Origin: PALSA-188 sp963720075 | GTDB lineage: Bacteria; Acidobacteriota; Terriglobia; Terriglobales; Acidobacteriaceae | Assembly (NCBI GenBank): GCA_963720075.1 | Contig: CAVREG010000005.1 | Coordinates: 239,541-303,540, forward strand | Direction of reading: 5' to 3' | DNA: 64,000 nucleotides | Shown: positions 17,549-26,310 of the stretch, piece by piece | How the letters are laid out: each line of letters begins with the position of its first letter | Position numbering within the stretch: the stretch's first letter is position 1 | Notes under the pieces: model-generated | Seen by the model: the letters and a program-made list of their open reading frames with translations, nothing else | Database searches by the model: none | What the model was told of the DNA's origin: nothing | Program-made: the position numbers and the translations under genes

Positions 17549-17678
17549 GTTCAGCTCCCCCTGACTCAATTCGGTCCGCGTCAGGTTTCCAAAATCAGCC
17601 TCATGCTGTGAAAACTCTCCCGTAGCCACCCTGGGATGGCTCAGAGATGTGAGTGTCGTTATTTATCCTTTGATCGAG

Positions 17679-18077
17679 TCACTTGGGAGTGACGCCCTCT
17701 ACAAGAAACATGCGGCCCGTTACTGCGCTTTGCCGGATAGGCTTGATCGCCTGATAGGCTGGCGAATCATACCAGGCACGCAGTTGCTCCGCGCTGTCGA
17801 ATGCGATCACTACAATGCCTTGGGGCGCTTCGCCATCGAGGCCCTGGGGCTTGCCGCCACCAACGATAAAGTGGTAATGGCCATCGAAAGGCACCAGAGT
17901 TTCCGGGACCTTCCCTCCGTACTCCTTTATGGCGGTGAGATCCTTTATTGTGTCAGCTTCCGAGATGAGGTAGGCAGGCGCCGTCTTGAATTGCTGGGCA
18001 TGAATCACCCTGTCGCCAGCCACACCGACCGAGACACTAGCCAGCACTGCCAGCGCCAGTTTGCGGTTTGTTTTCAT
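17679..18077 (-). CDS. Exported DUF1330-domain protein
   Basis: A 132-residue protein with a signal peptide (LALAVLASVSVGVAG) followed by one DUF1330 ferredoxin-like domain: PAYLISEADTIKDL, then GGGKPQGLDGEAPQGIVVIA and the family-typical FDSAEQLRAWYDSPAYQAI. DUF1330 proteins form alpha/beta-barrel dimers related to antibiotic-biosynthesis monooxygenases; no function is established. Export is less common in this family. The AraC-type regulator upstream on the same strand (18217-19008) may control it, as the gap is 139 bp. Confidence 0.8.
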   Translation of the reverse strand: MKTNRKLALAVLASVSVGVAGDRVIHAQQFKTAPAYLISEADTIKDLTAIKEYGGKVPETLVPFDGHYHFIVGGGKPQGLDGEAPQGIVVIAFDSAEQLRAWYDSPAYQAIKPIRQSAVTGRMFLVEGVTPK

Positions 18078-18216
18078 AGATCAACTCTCCCCTTTGTGTC
18101 CGTGCGAACAAACTGCCGTCCTCTGGGACACGCCTGCAGCTTCTCAAGAAGGGTGCGTCCGCGTCTTGTAAAAATGTGAACTTTGAAGGGTTTTTTTGTT
18201 TAATCCGACGGGCGCA

Positions 18217-19008
18217 TCATTTAAGAGCGATCGATCCCAGATAGGCTGTGGGTGACATGCCTGAGAAATGTCGGAATTCATTCGCCAAATGCGACTGATC
18301 GCAGTATCCGCCGGCCAGGGCTAAGTCAGCCCAATCAACGGGCACACCTAGGGAAATCTGCTGCACTACGTGTTGAAAGCGGCGGAGCCGGCAATAAAGC
18401 TTCGGCGTCAGCCCGACCTGCTCGCGGAACAACTGGGCAAAGCGGCGCCGACTCAGACCGGCTTCTGTAGCCACGTTGAGTACGCTGCGGATGTGAGGCA
18501 CCCGCGCAAATCGTCCAAGCGCATAACGCACGCTAGCATGCAATTCGAGTCGCTTGTTCACTCGCTCCACAAGCGCCTTTTCCAGCACGATAAATTTCTC
18601 GGCTGCAGTGCTTGCTTCTCGCAGGTGGTCACGCAACTCGCTCGCCGTCGAACCCCAGATCAAATCAAGCTGCACATTTTCGTTGTAAAACGAGTCGGCC
18701 GGTCCATCAAAGAAAGCGCGCGCACGCGCCGGCCAAAAGAGCACACCCATTGCTGATTTGAGCGTAGCCGTGTCAATTACGCTGAAATGCGATCGTATTC
18801 CAAGGACTAACGACGACGCACTCTCGCCCAACTCCCCCGCCGGACCACCCGGCGCACGCAAGGGACCCTCCGCAAGGCTGATTACCAGTTGAAATCTGCC
18901 GTTCGGCAGCACAAGGTTCTTGCGATGGGGACCCTGATATCCATCGCAGTACCAGATCTTATCTACATAGGCCGCTAGCGGTCCCGCCGGATGCTGGGCG
19001 AGTTGCAT
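18217..19008 (-). CDS. AraC-family transcriptional regulator
   Basis: About 263 residues. The C-terminal 100 residues contain the two helix-turn-helix units of AraC proteins: VLNVATEAGLSRRRFAQLF and the second with DLALAGGYCDQSHLANEF, followed by the GMSPTAYL motif. The N-terminal region, with AAYVDKIWYCDGYQ and LVISLAEGPLR, matches the uncharacterised ligand-binding domain (DUF6597-like) of many soil-bacterial regulators. A TTG at 19044 and ATG at 19017 are also in frame; the ATG at 19008 begins the conserved region. Its ligand is unknown. Confidence 0.85.
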   Translation of the reverse strand: MQLAQHPAGPLAAYVDKIWYCDGYQGPHRKNLVLPNGRFQLVISLAEGPLRAPGGPAGELGESASSLVLGIRSHFSVIDTATLKSAMGVLFWPARARAFFDGPADSFYNENVQLDLIWGSTASELRDHLREASTAAEKFIVLEKALVERVNKRLELHASVRYALGRFARVPHIRSVLNVATEAGLSRRRFAQLFREQVGLTPKLYCRLRRFQHVVQQISLGVPVDWADLALAGGYCDQSHLANEFRHFSGMSPTAYLGSIALK

Positions 19009-19298
19009 AGCCGCCATAACAACATAAGCCAGAGTTCGAATCAAGAGCTACCGCTCAACCTCGCTTCGTTACGGGCGAGCAAGTACGGGCTGCAACCGAT
19101 CCTTTAGTAGGAAGGCGGCCGCGGTTCGGCTCGGATTATTCGGTCCAAGCAACTCTAGTTGTTCCGTAAGCAGGCGATCGCACCCAACTACGCCCAGTCG
19201 GGAGATGAGTATTATGGTGACTCATCGCCAACCATCTGTCTGGCAGAGCAGTGTGGCATCCTTCCGCTTCTGTTGGAAAGCGGGAGCCTTATGGCCGG

Positions 19299-19442
19299 TT
19301 AGGTCGTAAGGTTGTAAATCAAGCCGTACGGATCTTTCATATAGCATCTTGGGACCTCTGGCTCGTCCTTAACGATCACACAACCACCCTTTACAAAACG
19401 CGTAAAGGTGGGCCAACCATCGCTAATGGCCGCATTCGTCAT
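19299..19442 (-). CDS. Possible 47-residue protein, VOC-like fragment
   Basis: An ATG at 19,442 overlaps the stop of the upstream metalloprotease gene as ATGA and is preceded by GGAGG. The frame encodes 47 residues ending FVKGGCVIVKDEP, then YMKDPYGLIYNLTT. That resembles the last strands of the glyoxalase/bleomycin-resistance (VOC) fold, where a Lys/Arg-Asp-Pro-x-Gly turn is typical. It could be a decayed gene end that happens to be in register, or a real coupled small protein; the evidence does not decide. Confidence 0.35.
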   Translation of the reverse strand: MTNAAISDGWPTFTRFVKGGCVIVKDEPEVPRCYMKDPYGLIYNLTT

Positions 19443-21460
19443 TGCACCTCCAGCGAAACTAGATCGCCATCGGCTTTACCACCGGCTTTGTAGTTCACGA
19501 TCACTCGGCGACGGGGCCACTGGCATGAAAAGTCATCGGCTCCTACGAGCACCAAAGCTTTATAGTTCGCGGTGCGAAGTTTCAGCGTTTTTCCTGCGCC
19601 CACAACGGTTAAGACCGCCGCGGGCGGATGTGAGCAATCAATTCTCACTAGAGTTCCTTTCAAGAACTTCACTGGCCGCTTATCTGGCTTTGAAACTTCT
19701 GCGGGAGGAGAAGCTTCTGCCTCATCGGATGGCTTGGAATCTTCCTCTGACGAAGTTGATCCTGATTGATTGGACCAATACACCGTCGCCGATGGAGGAC
19801 CTCCTGCTTGCGGCAGGACGCCGTATTTCTTTAACGTTGGCAGATCTTCAAGATCCTTTCGAGCCACATGCGCAATTTGGGGATCGGGGCTTCTCTCGAT
19901 CCGGTTCAGCAAGTCTGTTGCCTCGTCCCATTTCTTCTCGGCCATATCTATCCGCGCCAGGTTCAGCAAATATGTCTCATTGCGAGGGCTGAGTTGAATG
20001 GCGGGACGGATCGCATCCATTGCGGAATGTGTTCCTCCTCCTTCGAGCCTCGCCATGGCAAGCATGTTGTAAGCTTCGGCGAAATCGGGGTTCCAATCAA
20101 TGACGGTGCGCAAATCCAGCATCATGTTTGGAAGTCCTGGAATCGGATCGCTACTGAGTTGAGATTGCTGGTATTTCATGAGCGCCGAATAATAGTGCGC
20201 CCAGGGATCTTTAGGATCCATCAGCGATGCCTGAACTAACTCGGCCTTGGCTTGCTCGAATTCCTTGCTTTGCATGTAAGCCCAAGCCAAAGCGCGATGG
20301 GCAATCGCATTTTCCATTTTTGGATCGTCGCTGATGCTTTTTAATTGCGCTATGGCTTGCTGACGGTGTTCGGGCAAACGAAGTTCCATCTCGGCGACGG
20401 TCGCTTGCGCTTCTGCGTCGGAGATCTGCGCCGTGCTTGTGCCAATGTCTTGCGCGTCTGAGATGGGCAGAAGGGAAACCTGATAGGCGGGAGAGCCCGG
20501 ATCGAAGTGCTTCGAGTCAGGTTGTTTGGAGGCGTCCAATGCGAGAAATAAAGGTGAGAGCGATTTGAAATACTCTTTCACTGCCTGATCAAACTGGGCG
20601 ACGGACATGCCGAAGGCCTGCTGAATTGCCTGCGGTACAGGTACTTTTTGATTTTGCACCAGATCGAAATAGGTTCCGGTTTCGGCTAATTTATTTTTGT
20701 TCAGCAGGTAATGCACGACCATCCACGATTGCGCGTAGAAGAGAGTATGATGCGTCCCTTCCTGATAACCCATTTTGTATTCGTGCATGGTGAAGAGGTC
20801 GGGAATTGACAGCCAAACTGGGGCCGTAAGCATTTCGGTGAGCGATCGTGGAGGATTACGCTTCTGAATCTGGTTTCCGAGAATGTCTTCATCCCAAGTC
20901 GCGCCAAGTTCCGGATCGCCGCCGATGCTGGCTTGATTGTTGTCCAGATAGATGGAAGAGAAATATTCGGCAAAGCCTTCGTCGAACCAGGGTTGCGTTG
21001 GCGGATAGTTATAGTTCAAAAAGTAGTGGGCGAATTCATGAGAGATGGCACGCCAACTGTCAGGTTCGAACGCGTTTAAGACGATGTAGTCGCGGTCTGG
21101 TCCGGCGAGAAAAAAGCCCGGGGCCGACGCCTGCTGGCCTGTGGCGATGTCCGCATATTCCTTGTCGGTCCGGAACGCAATGATTTCGAGCGGTTCGGAC
21201 ATGTTCAGCTTCCTTTTGAAGAGAAGCTGGCCGAAGACGGAGCGCATTTGCTCCAACCGAACCGCGACCTCGCGGCCCTTCTTGTCGTCGGCGTCGGTGA
21301 GAACGGAAAAATGGTCGGAGCTGACGCGAATCCATTTGGGTTTGGCGGCCTGCGCAGCTTGCGACGGCCGCGCGCAGAATAGGCCTGCGATTAGAGCGAG
21401 AAGGCAAACGATCCGTTGAACAAGAATGTTGCGGGGATGCATGGTTAGCGCGAAAAGCAT
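19439..21460 (-). CDS. Gluzincin-type metallopeptidase (DUF1570-like) with TPR repeats
   Basis: About 673 residues with a signal peptide (IVCLLALIAGLFCARPSQA). An N-terminal domain carries a zinc site: SHEFAHYFLNY (HExxH) with the third ligand region WFDEGFAEYFSS 25 residues on, as in peptidase-MA-like proteins. The second half (about residues 330-540) contains TPR units such as HRALAWAYMQSKEFEQAKAE and YNMLAMARLEGGG. The C-terminus is a small beta domain with a Ser/Glu-rich linker. The ATG at 21,460 is preferred because AAAGGG precedes it. It is periplasmic or secreted; the substrate is unknown. Confidence 0.78.
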   Translation of the reverse strand: MLFALTMHPRNILVQRIVCLLALIAGLFCARPSQAAQAAKPKWIRVSSDHFSVLTDADDKKGREVAVRLEQMRSVFGQLLFKRKLNMSEPLEIIAFRTDKEYADIATGQQASAPGFFLAGPDRDYIVLNAFEPDSWRAISHEFAHYFLNYNYPPTQPWFDEGFAEYFSSIYLDNNQASIGGDPELGATWDEDILGNQIQKRNPPRSLTEMLTAPVWLSIPDLFTMHEYKMGYQEGTHHTLFYAQSWMVVHYLLNKNKLAETGTYFDLVQNQKVPVPQAIQQAFGMSVAQFDQAVKEYFKSLSPLFLALDASKQPDSKHFDPGSPAYQVSLLPISDAQDIGTSTAQISDAEAQATVAEMELRLPEHRQQAIAQLKSISDDPKMENAIAHRALAWAYMQSKEFEQAKAELVQASLMDPKDPWAHYYSALMKYQQSQLSSDPIPGLPNMMLDLRTVIDWNPDFAEAYNMLAMARLEGGGTHSAMDAIRPAIQLSPRNETYLLNLARIDMAEKKWDEATDLLNRIERSPDPQIAHVARKDLEDLPTLKKYGVLPQAGGPPSATVYWSNQSGSTSSEEDSKPSDEAEASPPAEVSKPDKRPVKFLKGTLVRIDCSHPPAAVLTVVGAGKTLKLRTANYKALVLVGADDFSCQWPRRRVIVNYKAGGKADGDLVSLEVQ

Positions 21461-21516
21461 TGCGCCCTTTGAAAAGATGCTACCACGGGAAGCGGAAGTG
21501 TCCGGTGGAAGCACCC

Positions 21517-22581
21517 CTAGCTTTGCTCAAGATCCTGTAATTTCGTCAGCGCCCATTCGGCGGATTGCGAGACCGCCGCGTCTTCGTCAGCTTTCAAACG
21601 ATTTAGCGTGGAGATAAATTTCTGGTCGCCGCTATTTCCCATGGCAATCACGGCGTTTCGTCGCAAACCTGATCTTTTTGTGCGCTTGATGGCCGAGCCT
21701 CGAAATGTTTCTCGAAATTCGTCTTCCATGATATTTGCGAGCCACTCCAATGCAGGATTCACGAGGCCTTCTCGCGCCTGAAACTCAGGAGCGATCGTGA
21801 TGGGAGCTTTCCGGTTCCAGGGGCAGACATCCTGGCAGATGTCGCAGCCGAATACCTGGCGCCCCATTCCTTCGCGAAGATCTTCGCTAATGCTGCCTCG
21901 CTTTTCAATGGTGAGATAAGAGATGCAGCGAGTCGCGTCGAGTTGATAGGGTCCGATGAAGGCGTTCGTGGGACAAGCGTCAATGCATCTCGTGCAAGTG
22001 CCGCAGCGATCAGCGGCGGGGAAATCGGGCTGTAATTCAAGCGAAGTCAGAATTACGCCGAGGAATAACCATGACCCGAGCTGCTGATTCAGGATGCATG
22101 TGTTCTTTCCAATCCATCCGATGCCAGCGTATTTCGCGTAGACCCGTTCGACGATGGGGCCGGTATCAACGTAGCAGCGCGTGAGGATTTCTGGTGCGGA
22201 AGCTCGAAGCGCATCCTCGACCAGGCGCAATCGCCGCATTACTGCGTCGTGATAATCTTCTTTGCCCCAAGCGTAGCGGGATATCCATCCTTCGTTTGGC
22301 TGCTGTTGATGGACCGAGTAGTCCGCAGAGCTGTTGTAATTGACCGCGCAGACGACGACGCTTCGCGCCCAGGGAAATGTGACGTTAGGGGACGCGCGCT
22401 TTAGAGCACCAGCGTCGTTCCGCGATTCCATGTATTTCATGTCGCCGGCGTGGCCAGCGTCAATCCATTCGGGAAAGTGCGCGAGTTCGGGCTGATTGCT
22501 TAGCTGCGCGATCCCGGAAAGCTCGAAGCCAGCTTCAAGGGCGGATCGCTTTATGAATTCGGGAATGTCCGCGATGCCCAT
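21517..22581 (-). CDS. queG: Epoxyqueuosine reductase
   Basis: A 354-residue iron-sulfur/cobalamin enzyme performing the last step of queuosine synthesis in tRNA. Two ferredoxin-type 4Fe-4S motifs are complete: CGTCTRCIDACPTNAF and CDICQDVCPWNRKAP. The N-terminal region, with YAWGKEDYHDAVMRRL and GWIGKNTCILNQQLGSW, forms the cobalamin-binding part, and a short HEAT-like tail (RNAVIAMGNSGDQKFI) closes the protein. Full length for the family. It is 56 bp upstream of the metallopeptidase start, on the same strand. Confidence 0.95.
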   Translation of the reverse strand: MGIADIPEFIKRSALEAGFELSGIAQLSNQPELAHFPEWIDAGHAGDMKYMESRNDAGALKRASPNVTFPWARSVVVCAVNYNSSADYSVHQQQPNEGWISRYAWGKEDYHDAVMRRLRLVEDALRASAPEILTRCYVDTGPIVERVYAKYAGIGWIGKNTCILNQQLGSWLFLGVILTSLELQPDFPAADRCGTCTRCIDACPTNAFIGPYQLDATRCISYLTIEKRGSISEDLREGMGRQVFGCDICQDVCPWNRKAPITIAPEFQAREGLVNPALEWLANIMEDEFRETFRGSAIKRTKRSGLRRNAVIAMGNSGDQKFISTLNRLKADEDAAVSQSAEWALTKLQDLEQS

Positions 22582-22595
22582 AGGTCAAAATATTT

Positions 22596-22757
22596 GTCAT
22601 CCTGAGCGCTGTTCTTCTTCGCTTGCGAAGAAGAACCAAATCGAAGGACCCTTGAACTTGAGACGCCGAGGGTTCCAACCGCGAGGATTGCCCTAGGTAG
22701 GGGTGCTTCGACTCTTTGAGCTTCCGCAAGCGGAAGCTCAGCCTCGCTCAGCATGAC
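22596..22757. repeat. Composite intergenic inverted repeat with nested palindromes
   Basis: The 162-bp element begins GTCATCCTGAGCG and ends CGCTCAGCATGAC, an imperfect inverted pair. Inside are two perfect hairpins: TTCTTCTTCGC/GCGAAGAAGAA (22,612-22,635, 2-nt loop) and GAGCTTCCGC/GCGGAAGCTC (22,718-22,739, 2-nt loop). Related single arms occur at 10,693 and 33,356. It lies between two co-directional genes (gamma carbonic anhydrase and queG) and may act on mRNA structure or be a miniature mobile element. Confidence 0.7.
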
Positions 22758-22766
22758 AATGTGTTT

Positions 22767-23279
22767 TTAGCGCTCCGCCAAGTACGCTGCTTTGTATCCT
22801 AAATAATTATTGGCGTACCGCATGATTGCATCCTGATCTTTTTCCTCCAGCTTGCGGTGGAACTTTCCGGGAGATCCCATCCACAGCGATCCTGGCTCGA
22901 CGATTGTTTTTTCGGGGATGAGCGTGCCAGCCGCGATGATTGAACCTCCGCCCACACGCGCGCCGTTTAGGATGATCGAGCCCATCCCGATGAGACAGCG
23001 GTCTTCGATGGTACAGCCGTGCAAAGTTACGGTGTGCCCGACGGTTACGTATTCGCCGAGAAAGACTCCGTACTGCTCCTTCATGCCGTGCAAGACGCTA
23101 CAGTCCTGAATATTCGAGTAAGCGCCAATCCGAATGGAGTGAACGTCGCCGCGGACGACAGCGTTCATCCAAATGCTCGCATGTTCTCCGAGCACAACGT
23201 CGCCGACAACCTGCGCCGAATCGTCAACGTAACAGGATGCTGGAATCGTGGGCGTGATGCCTTTGTAGGCGCGGATCAT
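22767..23279 (-). CDS. Gamma-class carbonic anhydrase-like protein
   Basis: A 170-residue left-handed beta-helix protein built of hexapeptide repeats (VVGDVVLGEHASIWMNAVVR, then IGAYSNIQDCSVLH). The histidine zinc ligands of the family are visible in VLHGM and VGHTVTLHGC, followed by the C-terminal helix of DQDAIMRYANNYLGYK. Family members hydrate CO2 or serve as acyltransferase relatives; activity of this subgroup (YrdA/PaaY-like) is often weak. Its ATG overlaps the stop of the glutaredoxin gene as ATGA. Confidence 0.88.
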   Translation of the reverse strand: MIRAYKGITPTIPASCYVDDSAQVVGDVVLGEHASIWMNAVVRGDVHSIRIGAYSNIQDCSVLHGMKEQYGVFLGEYVTVGHTVTLHGCTIEDRCLIGMGSIILNGARVGGGSIIAAGTLIPEKTIVEPGSLWMGSPGKFHRKLEEKDQDAIMRYANNYLGYKAAYLAER

Positions 23280-23548
23280 TGTTTTGGAGTTTCTTCTTTC
23301 GTGATTCCCAATCGCTCTGACATTTCGTCATAAAGAAAGCCTTCGCCGGGACGATAAGGCTGCACCCACTCGCCATCAATTACAAACTGCGGGATCGCCC
23401 TTTTGCCAGTCTGTCTGACAACTTCTTCCGCAGCGCCGGGAGTCTTTTCTATGTCAATGTCAGTGAAAAGAAGGTTGTGTTGCTGAAGAAAGCGTTTGGC
23501 AGTGCGGCAATCGGGGCACCAGAAGGCGGAGTAAACGGTAATTTGCAT
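23276..23548 (-). CDS. Glutaredoxin-like protein
   Basis: A 90-residue thioredoxin-fold protein with a dithiol active site, FWCPDCRTAKRFL, and the cis-proline region RAIPQFVIDGEWV. It is a little longer than a minimal NrdH/glutaredoxin, with a charged tail. It would reduce disulfides or glutathionylated proteins in the cytoplasm. It overlaps the carbonic-anhydrase-like gene by four bases and lies 76 bp downstream of the cytochrome c/copper protein gene. Confidence 0.88.
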   Translation of the reverse strand: MQITVYSAFWCPDCRTAKRFLQQHNLLFTDIDIEKTPGAAEEVVRQTGKRAIPQFVIDGEWVQPYRPGEGFLYDEMSERLGITKEETPKQ

Positions 23549-23624
23549 TGTCGTTTAAGTGTAACTGAGCGGTAGATCGGGAAACATTGACATTCATTGA
23601 TTTCAAATCGTCACGCCGCCAGGG

Positions 23625-24995
23625 TCAATTGGGCTGGCGAATGAAGTAATGCTCTTTGTCCACACCGGCGGGCACGGCAACGTCAAAGAATCCAACCATC
23701 ATTTCGTTATAAGTCTGATCGCCCCAAGTCACAGGCGCGGCCGGATCGGGATTATGCGGATTGTCTCGCGAATTGTCATACCACGCTACCGCCTGAAGTT
23801 CGGTTCCAGCCTTCAGAAAAAGTGGCTTCGCCAGCCGATAGCTCATCTGCCAGTAAAAGTCGTAATTTACTTTGAGCAATGTCTCGATAGAACCGTCAGG
23901 ATGCACGATGTTGTATTCGAAACGTTTGCCGCGAAGATGCATGTGAGGAAAGAAACTCATTAGTGTCGCGTCATTGGGAAGAGTTCCATGCACCTCAACG
24001 CGATAGTGGTCTGCGCCGGCAGGAATTGGGACGGTATCGTTCTCGTTGGCTAGTTGCAAAGTAAGCATGCGCTGTTTGGGTGTGTGTTTGGCAAAAACCA
24101 ATCCAACGCTGGTCTGATCTCGAGTAGCGTGACCATTCGTCGTATAGTGCATCTGAAACACGAGATCGGAGTGCGCGGGAATAAATTTTGCCATCCCATC
24201 GGGCCAGTTATCCGGTGAGCTGCCCGGCGCATAGACAAGAAGCATGTCGCTGTTAGTAGCGTGCGCTTCGTGCATGAGTTCGGGATCATTCAGAGTCGAA
24301 GCTGTGAAGGGAACGCCAATCGGAGCGCCGCGTAGCCATTTGGATTCCGGCGGCCGAATATAGACGACCGCATGATGGACATGCGCCCGCTGCGAAGGAC
24401 GCACCTCGCACATCCTCACCCAGCGATCCGTTGCAAAATCAGTTGGCACGATTTCGTACGTGTACTCGACGTCCCCGCGAGATGGAATCGCAACGGGCTT
24501 CGGCATTTTTACGACGACATCCGGCGTAGCGATGTTCCATCCATAAGCCCAGTGCGGAGGTGGGGGAGCATCTCGCGGATCGCCGGCAGGAGCCTTTGAA
24601 TCTGCCCAGGACGAGATGGTTGCGATCTGTTGCGGCGTGAGTGAAGGGTCATCGGAAAAATAGCCGCAGCATGGATCCGCAAACCACGGTGGCATGGTTT
24701 TCAAGCGCGCCGCTTCTTTAATCTGCTGCGCTCTCGGTCGCGCTTCCTGATATGTGACCAACGAAAACGGCGCAATTTCCCCAGGCCGATGACAACTCTG
24801 GCAATGCTGCTGCAAAATTGGAAGTACGTCTCGGTAGAACGTTGGAAGCGCGCCTTGGCCATGAGCCTGGGGAAATGCGATCTGTGCCGGCAATAATGCG
24901 CCGTTCGTGGCCAGAAAAACGAAGGTTGCTAGTATCACGTTCCGGAGCACAGTATTCTGAGTATCCTTATTACCTTCCGTCTCCGAGCGCAGCAT
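23625..24995 (-). CDS. Exported cytochrome c / copper type II monooxygenase-like fusion
   Basis: A 456-residue exported protein. After a signal segment, residues 55-125 form a small cytochrome c with a CQSCH haem site and MPPWF. The rest resembles the PHM/dopamine-beta-monooxygenase core, and a full set of candidate copper ligands can be read: HVHHAVVYI (CuH), VFQMHYTTNG (third CuH histidine), FFPHMHLRGK (HxH of CuM) and YNEMMVGFF (methionine of CuM). The haem could replace ascorbate as electron source. Substrate is unknown. It begins 13 bp after plsX, so it may be part of that operon. Confidence 0.75.
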   Translation of the reverse strand: MLRSETEGNKDTQNTVLRNVILATFVFLATNGALLPAQIAFPQAHGQGALPTFYRDVLPILQQHCQSCHRPGEIAPFSLVTYQEARPRAQQIKEAARLKTMPPWFADPCCGYFSDDPSLTPQQIATISSWADSKAPAGDPRDAPPPPHWAYGWNIATPDVVVKMPKPVAIPSRGDVEYTYEIVPTDFATDRWVRMCEVRPSQRAHVHHAVVYIRPPESKWLRGAPIGVPFTASTLNDPELMHEAHATNSDMLLVYAPGSSPDNWPDGMAKFIPAHSDLVFQMHYTTNGHATRDQTSVGLVFAKHTPKQRMLTLQLANENDTVPIPAGADHYRVEVHGTLPNDATLMSFFPHMHLRGKRFEYNIVHPDGSIETLLKVNYDFYWQMSYRLAKPLFLKAGTELQAVAWYDNSRDNPHNPDPAAPVTWGDQTYNEMMVGFFDVAVPAGVDKEHYFIRQPN

Positions 24996-25008
24996 CGCTA
25001 ACTGCTAA

Positions 25009-26022
25009 CTATCGCGGTGGCCCGCAGTGACGTAGTTCCGTCTTGATGGTGTCATTGATATTTCGTTCGGCAAACTCGGCGGCCACACGAATGGCATTTT
25101 TGATCGCGTTCATGTTCGACGATCCGTGGGTGATGAAACAAACGCCTTTCACCCCTAAAAGTGGCGCGCCGCCATACTCGGTATGATCGAGCCTTTTCTT
25201 GAAGTCCGCGAATGCGCTTCGCGAAATCAGATATCCAACTTGGCGGGTGATTGTAGCTTTTAGCGTTTCTTTTAAGGTGAAGCGCACAAGGTTGGCAACG
25301 CCCTCAGAGACTTTCAGCGCTACGTTGCCGACGAATCCGTCGGCCACAATAACATCCACCTTGCCGTTATACAGATCGCGGCCTTCAACATTTCCCACAA
25401 AATTCAAAGGGAGTTGCTTGAGAAGGCGGAAAGCCTCGCGGGTCAGCTCATTTCCCTTGCTCTCTTCCTCTCCAATGGATAACAATCCAACTCGCGGACG
25501 CCGCGTGCCGAACATGCTGCGAAAATAAATTTCTCCCATAACCGCAAACTGTTCGAGGTTTTCTGGTTTGCAGTCCACGTTCGCGCCAACGTCGAGCAGT
25601 TCGGCCACAGATCCCGTCGCAGTCGGGAAAACCGCTGCCAGCGCCGGCCGGTCCACGCCGGGAATGGCTCCCAATACCATTTTTGCGGTCGCCATGGCCG
25701 CGCCGGTATTGCCCGCGGTGATGAAGCCCTGCGCTTTTCCGTCGCGCACCAGACGAAGCCCGACACGCATGGACGAATCGCGCTTGGCGCGCACGGCTTG
25801 CACTGCCTTATCATCCATGGTGATGACTTCGCTGGCGTGCACGATCGAGATAGGCAAACTTCTGGCGGCGGAATAACGTGCTAATTCAGTTTGAAGACTT
25901 TCTTGCGGCCCAATGAGCAGCACTTCGACGCCATAGTTCCGCGAAGCCTGGATCGCACCTTCAATTTCAGGTTTTGGGGCCCGGTCAGAACCCATCGCGT
26001 CCAAGGCTATGACGCTTGGCAT
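25009..26022 (-). CDS. plsX: Phosphate acyltransferase
   Basis: A 337-residue enzyme converting acyl-ACP to acyl-phosphate, the donor for phospholipid synthesis. The N-terminal IALDAMGSDRAPKPEIEGA, the central ITAGNTGAAMATAKMVLG and the C-terminal DHTEYGGAPLLGVKGVCFI blocks are diagnostic. Family-normal length. It follows yceD and rpmF on the same strand, the widespread yceD-rpmF-plsX order, with 12 bp separating it from rpmF. Confidence 0.96.
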   Translation of the reverse strand: MPSVIALDAMGSDRAPKPEIEGAIQASRNYGVEVLLIGPQESLQTELARYSAARSLPISIVHASEVITMDDKAVQAVRAKRDSSMRVGLRLVRDGKAQGFITAGNTGAAMATAKMVLGAIPGVDRPALAAVFPTATGSVAELLDVGANVDCKPENLEQFAVMGEIYFRSMFGTRRPRVGLLSIGEEESKGNELTREAFRLLKQLPLNFVGNVEGRDLYNGKVDVIVADGFVGNVALKVSEGVANLVRFTLKETLKATITRQVGYLISRSAFADFKKRLDHTEYGGAPLLGVKGVCFITHGSSNMNAIKNAIRVAAEFAERNINDTIKTELRHCGPPR

Positions 26023-26034
26023 GGGAGTGGGAGG

Positions 26035-26220
26035 CTAGCTCGATTCCTCGACGTTCAATACTTCGCGACCCTTATAGTGGCCGCACTTCGGACATGCCCG
26101 GTGCGGCATTTTCCGTTCGTGGCAGTTTGGGCATTCCGAAAGTGATGGTGCGGTGAGAAAGTCATGGGCGCGCCGTGTGCTGGTGCGCTTTTTCGAATGT
26201 CTGCGTTTAGGATTAGGCAT
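26035..26220 (-). CDS. rpmF: Ribosomal protein L32
   Basis: A 61-residue large-subunit protein starting MPNPKRRHSKKRTSTRRAHD, with the zinc-ribbon form of L32 (CPNC...CPKCGHYKGREVL). The frame is open upstream, but the ATG at 26,220 starts the conserved N-terminus. It is between yceD and plsX, as in many bacteria. Confidence 0.96.
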   Translation of the reverse strand: MPNPKRRHSKKRTSTRRAHDFLTAPSLSECPNCHERKMPHRACPKCGHYKGREVLNVEESS

Positions 26221-26310
26221 CAGATTCCTTTTCAGAGCCAGGCGCTTGCAATGCACCGGCGTCGTAACTACCTACCAATATTGAAATTAGTTCGCTATAC
26301 AAAGAGAGAA

